Under the pieces are notes generated by a model. That model saw nothing but the letters and a program-made list of their open reading frames with translations, had not been told where the DNA came from and ran no database searches. The position numbers and the translations under genes are program-made. From Candidatus Aenigmatarchaeota archaeon (GTDB lineage Archaea; Aenigmatarchaeota; Aenigmatarchaeia; QMZP01), in the NCBI GenBank assembly GCA_030672315.1, contig DAOVGQ010000066.1, positions 1 through 5,297 on the forward strand: a stretch of 5,297 bases of DNA. Reading direction: 5' to 3'. Shown in pieces: positions 1 to 4,758 of the stretch. Each line of letters opens with the position of its first letter. The stretch's first letter is position 1.

Positions 1-2
1 TT

Positions 3-44
3 GTCCTAGGATCTTTTATGTCGAAAGCTGAGAAGGAAAAATAA
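3..44 (+). CDS. Possible C-terminal tail of a gene entering from the left edge
   Basis: One forward frame is open from the window edge and ends in TAA at 42-44, reading VLGSFMSKAEKEK. A hydrophobic stretch followed by a lysine/glutamate-rich end resembles the tail of a small membrane or cytosolic protein, but thirteen codons are too few to identify anything. The other two forward frames stop at 9 and 30. The reading is supported only by the absence of an earlier stop and by a protein-like ending, so it could be chance. Confidence 0.25.
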   Translation, partial: VLGSFMSKAEKEK

Positions 45-73
45 TCAAAAACTGTGGCCTCGCCGTTCGAACT

Positions 74-136
74 CGAAAGGCTTAATATTTCCATTTATGA
101 CACAACTTAAATTTCAATCTAAGCCTTTCGGTTTTT
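74..136 (+). repeat. 11-bp perfect inverted repeat followed by a T-run
   Basis: CGAAAGGCTTA at 74-84 is matched exactly by its reverse complement TAAGCCTTTCG at 120-130, with 35 bases between. A G and five T residues follow directly (131-136). Read left to right this is a hairpin plus U-run, so it could end transcription of the gene that may stop at 44. The loop is long for an intrinsic terminator, and archaea usually terminate on T-runs alone. It could instead be part of a recombination or mobile structure. Confidence 0.45.
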
Positions 137-173
137 GCTCACGCAGCCACTCCAGTTCTGTTCGCAAAAACGA

Positions 174-265
174 ATATAACAGCGATTTAACGGCTCGGCT
201 CTTGCAGAGCCTCGACCCAAATGCCTCCTTCCAGTCGGCACTTCGTTAAATCACATACGTTATAT
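174..265. mobile_element. Candidate integron attC-like recombination site
   Basis: Two nested pairs of perfectly complementary boxes are arranged as in attC sites. The outer pair is ATATAAC (174-180) and GTTATAT (259-265), which resembles the GTTRRRY core with one departure from the purine consensus. The inner pair is GATTTAACG (184-192) and CGTTAAATC (244-252). Short non-complementary spacers separate them: 3 bases on the left and 6 on the right. The 51-base centre contains a hairpin, GGCTCT/AGAGCC at 197-202 and 206-211. A total of 92 bp is within the usual attC size range. Because the boxes are symmetrical, with no clear extrahelical base, the orientation cannot be decided. Read on the minus strand, the site lies just 3' of the lipoprotein gene, as expected for a gene cassette. 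No target-site duplication flanks it, which argues against a MITE. No integrase gene is visible. Confidence 0.5.
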
Positions 266-284
266 GCAATCGCTGGCGAGCAAT

Positions 285-560
285 TCATGAACAATAACTT
301 TCATTAAGTAATTTCTGAATCTCACATCTGTTATTGTTACAAACTGGTTTCCCACATCCACAATCTAATGGCCCATCGCATGAAGCAGTACAACCGATAC
401 CCGTGCAATCTGGTGCAAATTCCCTATTAACGACAGAAGTTGGATGACAGCATGATGCAGCGACGCAATCGGAATCAGAAACGCAAAAACTCATATCTTG
501 ATTCTGCACACACCCACTAATTAGAATTATTAGAATTAATGCAATAAGTGGTAATTGCAT
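285..560 (-). CDS. Small cysteine-rich predicted lipoprotein
   Basis: The 91-residue product begins with a hydrophobic segment (residues 2-16) ending in the lipobox ISGC, so Cys17 would be lipid-modified and the rest of the protein exported. The mature part carries twelve further cysteines at 26, 32, 37, 38, 52, 57, 61, 67, 69, 74, 79 and 90, including the CCHPTS stretch at 37-42. That pattern implies a compact disulfide-bonded or metal-binding domain. The CCHP-type cysteine cluster resembles small secreted hypothetical proteins I recall from archaea and bacteria; no function is known to me. The ATG is the first possible start, because an in-frame TGA lies two codons upstream, and the signal peptide oddly has no basic residue. 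A TATA-like box about 25 bases upstream suggests a leaderless transcript. The gene sits in AT-rich DNA, and its 3' end is 19 bases from the attC-like site, which suggests a captured cassette. Confidence 0.75.
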   Translation of the reverse strand: MQLPLIALILIILISGCVQNQDMSFCVSDSDCVAASCCHPTSVVNREFAPDCTGIGCTASCDGPLDCGCGKPVCNNNRCEIQKLLNESYCS

Positions 561-580
561 ACTTCATTTTATGTTATATT

Positions 581-589
581 ATTTATAAG
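581..589 (-). promoter_or_regulatory. TATA-like box for the lipoprotein gene
   Basis: On the minus strand CTTATAAAT is centred about 25 bases before the ATG at 560. That distance places the transcription start at or next to the start codon, as in leaderless archaeal mRNAs. No Shine-Dalgarno sequence is present. The gene therefore appears to carry its own promoter. Confidence 0.5.
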
Positions 590-607
590 AGGCTCGCCAG
601 TGACTAC

Positions 608-625
608 GGCACAGGTAAACGTGCC
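608..625 (-). repeat. Stem-loop just after the DUF5654-like gene
   Basis: GGCAC (608-612) and GTGCC (621-625) can pair across an 8-base loop, 3 bases past the TAA of the upstream minus-strand gene. No T-run follows, so it is at best a weak transcript-end or RNA-stability hairpin. It marks the boundary between the GC-richer core block and the AT-rich island. Confidence 0.3.
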
Positions 626-628
626 TGC

Positions 629-868
629 TTAACCCCCCTCGGCTTCCTTGGATGCAAGGAGCTTTGTCATTATTATTGTTATGACCACAACAAAGACAGT
701 CACCCCGAGGGCCGCCAGTGTAAGGTTCATGGGCCCTTCTGCACCCTCATAAAACGGCTTCAGCCAGGCCGTGATTGCATCCTTCCATACAAGGGCTGCC
801 ACAAATCCAAGGGCCGCTGTCATCAAGGTCAGTGTCTGCTTCCTGATTTCATCAAAAATTCCCTTCAT
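629..868 (-). CDS. DUF5654-like small two-helix membrane protein
   Basis: The 79-residue product has an amphipathic, charged N-terminus (MKGIFDEIRKQ), a first membrane segment at about 12-28 containing TAALGFVAALVWKDAI, an interfacial stretch at 30-45, and a second membrane segment at about 48-68, ending in a charged tail. The size and the TAA-GFVAAL-W-DAI motif match the uncharacterised DUF5654 family, common in archaea; the match is from memory. Its role is unknown. The frame stays open further upstream, but the ATG at 868 is chosen because an excellent Shine-Dalgarno site sits five bases before it and the preceding codons look non-coding. It lies 68 bases downstream of dph6 on the same strand with a TATA-like box between them, so it probably has its own promoter, possibly with read-through from dph6. 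Confidence 0.8.
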   Translation of the reverse strand: MKGIFDEIRKQTLTLMTAALGFVAALVWKDAITAWLKPFYEGAEGPMNLTLAALGVTVFVVVITIIMTKLLASKEAEGG

Positions 869-873
869 GCTAT

Positions 874-883
874 ACCTCCTCCT
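874..883 (-). promoter_or_regulatory. Strong Shine-Dalgarno site fixing the DUF5654-like start
   Basis: AGGAGGAGGT on the minus strand lies five bases before the ATG at 868. It is nearly a full complement of the 16S rRNA 3' end and is the best ribosome binding site in the window. It decides the start against an open extension of about 40 codons upstream. Confidence 0.85.
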
Positions 884-910
884 ATTTTTTTTGTAATCTT
901 TACACTCAGG

Positions 911-920
911 ATTTAAAAAT
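911..920 (-). promoter_or_regulatory. TATA-like box, overlapping a possible dph6 terminator T-run
   Basis: On the minus strand ATTTTTAAAT lies about 47 bases before the DUF5654-like ATG. That would put the transcript start just upstream of the Shine-Dalgarno site. The same bases give a run of five T residues 17 bases past the dph6 stop, which could act as an archaeal T-run terminator. Either or both roles are possible. Confidence 0.4.
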
Positions 921-936
921 GAATGTCCCAGACCAG

Positions 937-1614
937 CTACTTGTCCACCAGCCTGGCCTCCTTGATCCAGTAATAGCCAGAGTCTCCCTGCCACTCCCTT
1001 TCCGCCTTCTTTACCACAAGCTTTTTTATGAAGAAGGGACCGTCTATTACAAACGTTTCTGCTTCACCCCCTTCAAATCCCAAATGGAACCTGTATTTTT
1101 TACTCAGCTTTTTTAACTCCCCCAAGGACTTGCTGTCAATAATCCTGCCAAGCCATTCCCTTCCCAGGCCATCGCAGGCCACCCCAACAATCATTATCTC
1201 AAATCCCTTCTCCAGGACCTCTCTCCAGAGCCTTGCAGGGTCCTGCCCCCAGAGCGGGGCCTCCATGGAGAGGCCGAGCCTCCTGCACACAGCAGCAACC
1301 CTGTCACGCTGGTATCTGGATGCAAGGGCCCCCACAACAACACCTGATATCCCCTTGGTGAGAGGTCTCAGGACCTCCTCAAGATCCCTGAGCTCGTCCT
1401 CCTTCACGCCTTTAGAGAACCTCTTCACAAACTTTATCCCCGCGGCTCTTGCCTGCATCTCGGTGAGCTGTATGTTCGGGTAATGGAACATGTAGGACTC
1501 TGGATTCCTCGATATTATGGAAACCAGCTTGGTAACTATCCAACCCTTCTCAAGAACCCTCTGTACGGCCAGGCAAGAGTCCTTTCCCCCGGAGAAAAGG
1601 GCAGCCACCTTCAT
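937..1614 (-). CDS. dph6: Diphthine--ammonia ligase, archaeal single-domain form
   Basis: The 225-residue product is a PP-loop (adenine nucleotide alpha-hydrolase) enzyme. It should catalyse the last step of diphthamide formation, the ATP-dependent amidation of diphthine on the modified histidine of aEF2, in the cytoplasm. The N-terminus has the diagnostic SGGKDS loop at 8-13. The conserved GALASRYQRDRV segment (95-106), APLWGQD (119-125) and the GGEAETFVIDGPFF block (182-195) are family hallmarks. The length fits archaeal members; the C-terminal YjgF-like domains of the eukaryotic enzyme are absent. The ATG overlaps the trm5 stop as ATGA, and GGGAGG lies seven bases upstream, inside trm5, so it is the second gene of a coupled operon. 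The stop is TAG. An older family name is MJ0570-related ATP-binding protein. Confidence 0.9.
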   Translation of the reverse strand: MKVAALFSGGKDSCLAVQRVLEKGWIVTKLVSIISRNPESYMFHYPNIQLTEMQARAAGIKFVKRFSKGVKEDELRDLEEVLRPLTKGISGVVVGALASRYQRDRVAAVCRRLGLSMEAPLWGQDPARLWREVLEKGFEIMIVGVACDGLGREWLGRIIDSKSLGELKKLSKKYRFHLGFEGGEAETFVIDGPFFIKKLVVKKAEREWQGDSGYYWIKEARLVDK

Positions 1615-2522
1615 ACCTTCGCCTCCCTATTGTTTACGGATCGGTTGCTGTCGCAACCGCTTGTATTCCTCACCTCTGCATCAATGCATATCTTCCATGC
1701 ACCGGGGCCGTACGGCAAAACCTTCCTCTTGGCCAGGATTCTGACCCTCCTTCCCAGCTTTCCCGCAGCCCTCTCCAGCCTCTCGACAGCCTTCCCGAAC
1801 AGCTCCTCCTCGACCTTAACCCCCCGGGAATCCTTCCCCTTCCTGCCAATGCCATAGAAATGGATGAAACCCCTCTTCTTAAGGCATTTGAGGGCCAAAC
1901 CCAGGAGTCTGTAGCCCTCCATGGGAAGCGGCATCACAACCCTGTCACATACCCCCTCATACTTCCTGCATACTTTCCTGGCATCCCCCATAATGGGAAC
2001 AACGAGATGGCTGAGCTTGTTCATGGCTATGTTCTGCTTCATGTACTCAAATCCCCGGGGATTTATCTCCACCTGGTAGACCCTGGAGACCCTGGGCTGC
2101 TTTCCTGCTATGACAATCCCATAGGGCCCTGCTCCGGCAAACAGAACCATTACAGTCTCCCTGGACCTGACCATGCCTGCAATCCTCTCCCTTTCAGTGA
2201 CCTCCCTTGGGGAGAAGTAGACCTTGGTGGGGTCTATCCTGAACCTGAACCCATGCTCCCTGTGCATTGTCTCTGTCTCCCTTCCCAGGACCTTCCTGAA
2301 GGACCTGAGCCTGAACTCTCCCGACCTCTCTCCTGTCTTGGCCAGGACAGTCTTTATCCTGGGATGGACCTTCATGATTTCCCTGGCAAGCTCCACGTGT
2401 TTGGCCTTGCTGCCTCCTTGTCCCCTCTTGGGAATGGGAACCTCGATTATGGCAATATCACCGACAATGTCATAGCTTGATATGCGGGGTTTTCCGGCTC
2501 CCTTGCCCTTTTGTCTGGCCAT
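1611..2522 (-). CDS. trm5: Trm5-family tRNA (guanine37-N1)-methyltransferase without the D1 domain
   Basis: The 303-residue SAM-dependent class I methyltransferase should make m1G at tRNA position 37 in the cytoplasm, which guards against +1 frameshifting. It opens directly at the D2 region (SYDIVGDIAIIEVP, 16-29), so the roughly 90-residue N-terminal D1 domain of the Methanocaldococcus enzyme is missing. Compared with my recall of that protein, catalytic Arg145 and Glu185 correspond to Arg71 (GEFR) and Glu110 (SPREVTER). The SAM loop is FAGAGPYGI (128-136) with the ribose-binding acid Glu152. The usual NLP motif reads PLP (198-200), so Asn265 is replaced by proline. Residues about 285-303 form a polar tail outside the conserved fold. 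A TATA box and almost no leader precede the ATG. It overlaps dph6 by four bases. TYW2-type transferases are a less likely alternative. Confidence 0.85.
   Translation of the reverse strand: MARQKGKGAGKPRISSYDIVGDIAIIEVPIPKRGQGGSKAKHVELAREIMKVHPRIKTVLAKTGERSGEFRLRSFRKVLGRETETMHREHGFRFRIDPTKVYFSPREVTERERIAGMVRSRETVMVLFAGAGPYGIVIAGKQPRVSRVYQVEINPRGFEYMKQNIAMNKLSHLVVPIMGDARKVCRKYEGVCDRVVMPLPMEGYRLLGLALKCLKKRGFIHFYGIGRKGKDSRGVKVEEELFGKAVERLERAAGKLGRRVRILAKRKVLPYGPGAWKICIDAEVRNTSGCDSNRSVNNREAKV
1622..1627 (-). promoter_or_regulatory. Shine-Dalgarno site of dph6 inside trm5
   Basis: GGGAGG on the minus strand ends seven bases before the dph6 ATG and lies within the last codons of trm5. Together with the ATGA overlap it indicates translational coupling and fixes the dph6 start. 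Confidence 0.75.
1642..1659 (-). repeat. Perfect 7-bp hairpin near the trm5 3' end
   Basis: CGGTTGC (1642-1648) pairs exactly with GCAACCG (1653-1659) across a 4-base loop. It encodes part of the poorly conserved tail of Trm5 and sits about 15 bases upstream of the dph6 Shine-Dalgarno site. Half of it belongs to an 18-base repeat also found before thpR. A role in coupling or mRNA processing is possible but unproven. Confidence 0.45.
1653..1670. repeat. 18-base direct repeat, copy 1 (within trm5 tail)
   Basis: GCAACCGCTTGTATTCCT differs at one base from the copy at 4643-4660. Here it encodes residues RNTSGC of the variable Trm5 tail, while the second copy is the upstream region of thpR. A 17-of-18 match between two places in 5.3 kb is unlikely by chance. 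Confidence 0.6.
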
Positions 2523-2545
2523 GAGAAAGTATTAACCCTGCAAAA

Positions 2546-2555
2546 TAAATATAAA
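2546..2555 (-). promoter_or_regulatory. TATA-like box for trm5, possibly shared with the aminopeptidase gene
   Basis: On the minus strand TTTATATTTA ends 23 bases before the trm5 ATG, which fits a leaderless start. Only 78 bases separate the divergent starts of trm5 and the M42 gene, and no better TATA box exists for the plus strand. Read forward, the same AT-rich tract would give an M42 transcript starting near 2576 with a leader of about 25 bases. Confidence 0.55.
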
Positions 2556-2600
2556 CTACGCAAACCAATTATTAACAGATAAATCAATGGTGGTTCTCTC

Positions 2601-3632
2601 ATGGAGAAGATGCTCAAGAGCCTTGTCGATACCGAGTCTATTTCGGGTTTTGAAAAGACAATACGGGATGTGATGGCCAGGGAGCTCAAGCCCCATGTGG
2701 ATGAGATAAAGATAGACAAGATAGGCAACCTCATAGCAAGAAAGGGTAAGGGCTCACCCAGAGTCATGCTTGCTGCCCACATGGACGAGCTTGGCCTGAT
2801 GGTCAAGCACATAGACAAGAAGGGATTCCTCCGCTTCGATACCATAGGCGGGTGGGACAACAGAACCCTTCCCGCGACCAAGGTGAAGATACACAGCTCC
2901 AAGGGGCCTGTCATAGGCGTGGTGGGTTCCAAGCCACCCCATCTCATGGAACATGAGGAGCTGAAGATACCAGTGAAGCTCAAGGACATGTTCATAGATG
3001 TGGGCGCCAAGGACCAGAAGGATGCTGAAAAGGCAGGAATCTCTGTCGGGGACTTCGCGACCAGAGTTGCCGACTTCAACAGAATGGTTGGAACAAGGGT
3101 TACGGGTCCGGGGCTTGACAACAGGGTCGGCTGCACAGTTCTTGTGGAAGCCGTCAAGAGGCTTAAGGGCTTCAAGGGAACCCTTTATGCAGTGGGAACA
3201 GTCCAGGAGGAGGTCGGGCTGATAGGCGTAAGGGGTGCAACCTTTGGAATCAACCCTGATGTAGCGATTGCCTTGGACACCTCGATAGCTGGCGACACCC
3301 CTGAGATAAAGCCCTCAGAGGCCTGCCTCGAGCTCGGAAAGGGCCCTGTACTGGGAATAAAGGATGCCATAACCTTCATGAATCCCGCTGTGAGGAAATG
3401 GCTCCAGGATTCTGCAAAGAAGGCCAGAGTCAGCCTCCAGTACGAGGTCATGTCAGGGGGGGCAGCCGATTCCTCTGCCATGCCCATGATACGGGAGGGC
3501 ATACCCTCTGGTGGTGTCTTTGTGACAACCAGGCATATTCACAGCACCTGCGAGGTCGTTGACATGAAGGACATAGAGGATACTGTGAAGCTGGTCACAG
3601 AGGCTGTGAAGAACGCACATAAACACTTCTAA
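2601..3632 (+). CDS. M42 family tetrahedral aminopeptidase
   Basis: The 343-residue cytosolic metallo-aminopeptidase should trim short peptides released by the proteasome, acting as a large self-compartmentalised dodecamer. All family ligands are visible: His60 and Asp62 (AAHMDELG), bridging Asp173 (GPGLDNRVG), catalytic Glu203 and metal-binding Glu204 (VQEEVGLIG), Asp226 (IALDTS) and His314 (RHIHST). Their spacing matches the Pyrococcus TET enzyme ligands (His68, Asp182, Glu212/213, Asp235, His323) with a constant offset of 8-9. The beta-barrel dimerisation domain lies between about 70 and 160. The substrate preference (glutamyl, leucyl or lysyl) cannot be read from sequence, and older databases call such proteins endoglucanase or cellulase M. 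A GGTGGT Shine-Dalgarno-like site lies six bases before the ATG. The gene appears monocistronic and converges on the OB-fold gene. Confidence 0.93.
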   Translation: MEKMLKSLVDTESISGFEKTIRDVMARELKPHVDEIKIDKIGNLIARKGKGSPRVMLAAHMDELGLMVKHIDKKGFLRFDTIGGWDNRTLPATKVKIHSSKGPVIGVVGSKPPHLMEHEELKIPVKLKDMFIDVGAKDQKDAEKAGISVGDFATRVADFNRMVGTRVTGPGLDNRVGCTVLVEAVKRLKGFKGTLYAVGTVQEEVGLIGVRGATFGINPDVAIALDTSIAGDTPEIKPSEACLELGKGPVLGIKDAITFMNPAVRKWLQDSAKKARVSLQYEVMSGGAADSSAMPMIREGIPSGGVFVTTRHIHSTCEVVDMKDIEDTVKLVTEAVKNAHKHF

Positions 3633-3640
3633 CACCTAAC

Positions 3641-3646
3641 CTTTTT
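3641..3646 (+). terminator. T-run terminator of the aminopeptidase gene
   Basis: CTTTTT begins nine bases after the TAA stop, without a clear hairpin, as expected for archaeal intrinsic termination. Confidence 0.5.
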
Positions 3647-3669
3647 ACAGGAGTCCTGCCGACTTCTTC

Positions 3670-3695
3670 AAAAACGTTAACGAAAAACATGAAAA
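3670..3695 (-). terminator. Tandem T-runs ending the thpR/OB-fold transcript
   Basis: On the minus strand, runs of four (3692-3695), five (3683-3687) and five (3670-3674) T residues follow the OB-fold gene stop within 30 bases, with a small GTTAAC palindrome between the last two. Repeated U-tracts without a hairpin are typical archaeal termination signals. This fits the convergent arrangement. Confidence 0.5.
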
Positions 3696-3696
3696 C

Positions 3697-4059
3697 CTAT
3701 AGCACAACCTGCAGGTTTCCCTTGTAGTACTCTACCTTTCCTGTTACCTCAATGCCAATCCCTTCCCGTAGCCTGCTGAGATTCATACCAGAAAGTGCGA
3801 GCTGCTCGGCCTTGTCCTCCCATATGACAACATCCATACTGCCTGTCTCGTCCCTCATCTCAAAGAAGATGTGGCCGCTCCTGTGCTCGCGAAGCCCTTC
3901 TACAGTCCCTGATATTTTTACCTTCCTCCCGATGTAGTCCTTGGTTATCTCTCCTGCCCCTACCTCCTCAGCCACCAGCATAAAGGATATGAAATACAAC
4001 GCAACTATTCCGGTGACCGAGCCAAGAAGGCAAACCCTTATAAGGACACTCTCCTTCAC
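3697..4059 (-). CDS. Membrane-anchored single OB-fold protein
   Basis: The 120-residue product has a short basic N-terminus, one membrane segment at about 5-30 (SVLIRVCLLGSVTGIVALYF onward), and one OB-fold of the tRNA-anticodon/ssDNA-binding type at about 43-119. The fold shows the usual signatures: IGRKVKISGTV, then GHIFFEMRDETGSMDVVIWED, then IEVTGKVEYYKGNLQVV. Basic residues before the helix suggest that the N-terminus is inside and the OB-fold outside the membrane, which is surprising for a nucleic-acid binder. A related architecture occurs in other archaea from memory; its function is not known to me. The GTG at 4059 is preferred because GGGGGTG lies just upstream at good spacing; another GTG at 4068, three codons earlier, has no room for a ribosome site. 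It follows thpR closely, so the two are probably co-transcribed. Confidence 0.75.
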   Translation of the reverse strand: MKESVLIRVCLLGSVTGIVALYFISFMLVAEEVGAGEITKDYIGRKVKISGTVEGLREHRSGHIFFEMRDETGSMDVVIWEDKAEQLALSGMNLSRLREGIGIEVTGKVEYYKGNLQVVL

Positions 4060-4077
4060 GCGCAGCACCCCCTTACT

Positions 4078-4641
4078 TCACACGTTTTTCTGACCCAACT
4101 CAAAGACCTTGAAATCGCTATATACAGGTCCATCCGGTTTAAGCACACTTTGCTTGAGTTTTATCTCCTTCACTTCAAGTTCACCCAACTTCACATTACC
4201 GAGCTGCCCGATTGTTTCAGCAATCCTCTCAGAACCCTTGGGCGATCTGACCCTCGCCAGAGTAAGGTGGGGGCTTGGCTCCTTGCTATCATTTCTTATA
4301 TGAGAGAGCCTCTTCTCCAGGGCCACAGAGATGCTGGAAACAACATCCCTGCCATCTGAAATCTCTGCCCATACCACCCTGGGAGAACCCCTCTTTCCAA
4401 AGTATCCAAGGCCTGACAGAGCCAGCCTGAATGGTCCGAATTCCCCTGAAATCCTGTCTACTACCTCGCAGACACGGTCTATATGTTCTTCACGAACTTC
4501 ACCGAGGAATTTCAGGGTCATGTGAAGGTTCTCCGGTCTTACAATCCTGAGGTCAGCCCCGCATCCCCCCAGGGAAGACATTACCTCCCCGCATCTGTCT
4601 ATTATATCCTTGCTCATATCGATTGCTACGAACATCCGCAT
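4078..4641 (-). CDS. thpR: RNA 2',3'-cyclic phosphodiesterase (2H superfamily)
   Basis: The 187-residue cytosolic enzyme should hydrolyse 2',3'-cyclic phosphate RNA ends to 2'-phosphates; the family was formerly called 2'-5' RNA ligase because it can join tRNA halves in vitro. It has the two catalytic HxTx motifs, HMTL (40-43) and HLTL (125-128), the typical MRMFVAID opening, the PENLHMTLKFLGEV context, and the closing SVLKPDGPVYSDFKVFEL block. The length is normal. The ATG at 4641 is chosen over an in-frame GTG at 4650: it restores the family N-terminus, and the TATA-like box is at the right distance for a transcript starting at this ATG but would lie too close to the GTG. The OB-fold gene follows within 18 bases. 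Confidence 0.9.
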   Translation of the reverse strand: MRMFVAIDMSKDIIDRCGEVMSSLGGCGADLRIVRPENLHMTLKFLGEVREEHIDRVCEVVDRISGEFGPFRLALSGLGYFGKRGSPRVVWAEISDGRDVVSSISVALEKRLSHIRNDSKEPSPHLTLARVRSPKGSERIAETIGQLGNVKLGELEVKEIKLKQSVLKPDGPVYSDFKVFELGQKNV

Positions 4642-4642
4642 A

Positions 4643-4660
4643 GCAACCACTTGTATTCCT
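4643..4660. repeat. 18-base direct repeat, copy 2 (upstream of thpR)
   Basis: GCAACCACTTGTATTCCT matches 17 of 18 bases of the copy in the trm5 tail (1653-1670). Here it fills the interval between the TATA box and the ATG of thpR, so it spans the predicted transcript start. Confidence 0.6.
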
Positions 4661-4670
4661 TATTTATATA
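4661..4670 (-). promoter_or_regulatory. TATA-like box for thpR
   Basis: TATATAAATA on the minus strand is centred about 24 bases before the ATG at 4641. This predicts a leaderless or near-leaderless mRNA and supports that start codon. Confidence 0.6.
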
Positions 4671-4698
4671 TTCATGGCAGGGCCTCAGACACGAAAAG

Positions 4699-4708
4699 CT
4701 TTTTAAGT
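4699..4708 (+). promoter_or_regulatory. Possible TATA-like box for the ATPase gene
   Basis: GCTTTTTAAG is the best archaeal TATA-like tract upstream of the plus-strand ATPase gene. It would give a leader of roughly 35 bases. A second candidate, the A-rich stretch at 4718-4725, would give a shorter leader. No clear Shine-Dalgarno sequence precedes the start. Confidence 0.3.
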
Positions 4709-4713
4709 CTAAA

Positions 4714-4758
4714 CTTCAAAAAATACCTTGTTGTTCAACTTCATATCTTCATGTGAAG
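4714..4758 (+). promoter_or_regulatory. Repeated CTTCA half-sites before the ATPase gene
   Basis: CTTCA occurs at 4714-4718, 4739-4743 and 4747-4751. The last copy forms an inverted pair with TGAAG at 4754-4758 (5-bp arms, 2-base centre), seven bases before the start codon. The arrangement resembles a regulator binding site or a small translation-blocking hairpin; neither is demonstrated. Confidence 0.3.

Noticed and set aside
60..85. GTTCGAAC resembling the T-loop of a tRNA
   Set aside because: No acceptor, D or anticodon arms can be built around it on either strand; the 8-base palindrome is the only resemblance.
114..245. A 43-codon minus-strand open frame whose end (ELEWLREQKPKGLD) looks protein-like
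   Set aside because: It has no ATG or GTG start or ribosome site and runs through the attC-like site from a stop at 246-248. Open frames across attC sites are common artefacts. A decayed gene remnant remains possible but cannot be supported.
174..265. Interpretation of the palindrome as a MITE or IS end
   Set aside because: No target-site duplication flanks the boxes and there is no transposase or extended terminal repeat. The two-box layout with unequal spacers fits attC better.
1860..2480. Long plus-strand open frame opposite trm5
   Set aside because: It is the mirror frame of a strongly conserved methyltransferase gene and shows no recognisable motifs or start signals.
2447..3175. Long minus-strand open frame opposite the aminopeptidase gene
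   Set aside because: It is antisense to a gene with all M42 ligands conserved, crosses the divergent promoter region, and its product is low-complexity Ser/Leu/Pro-rich.
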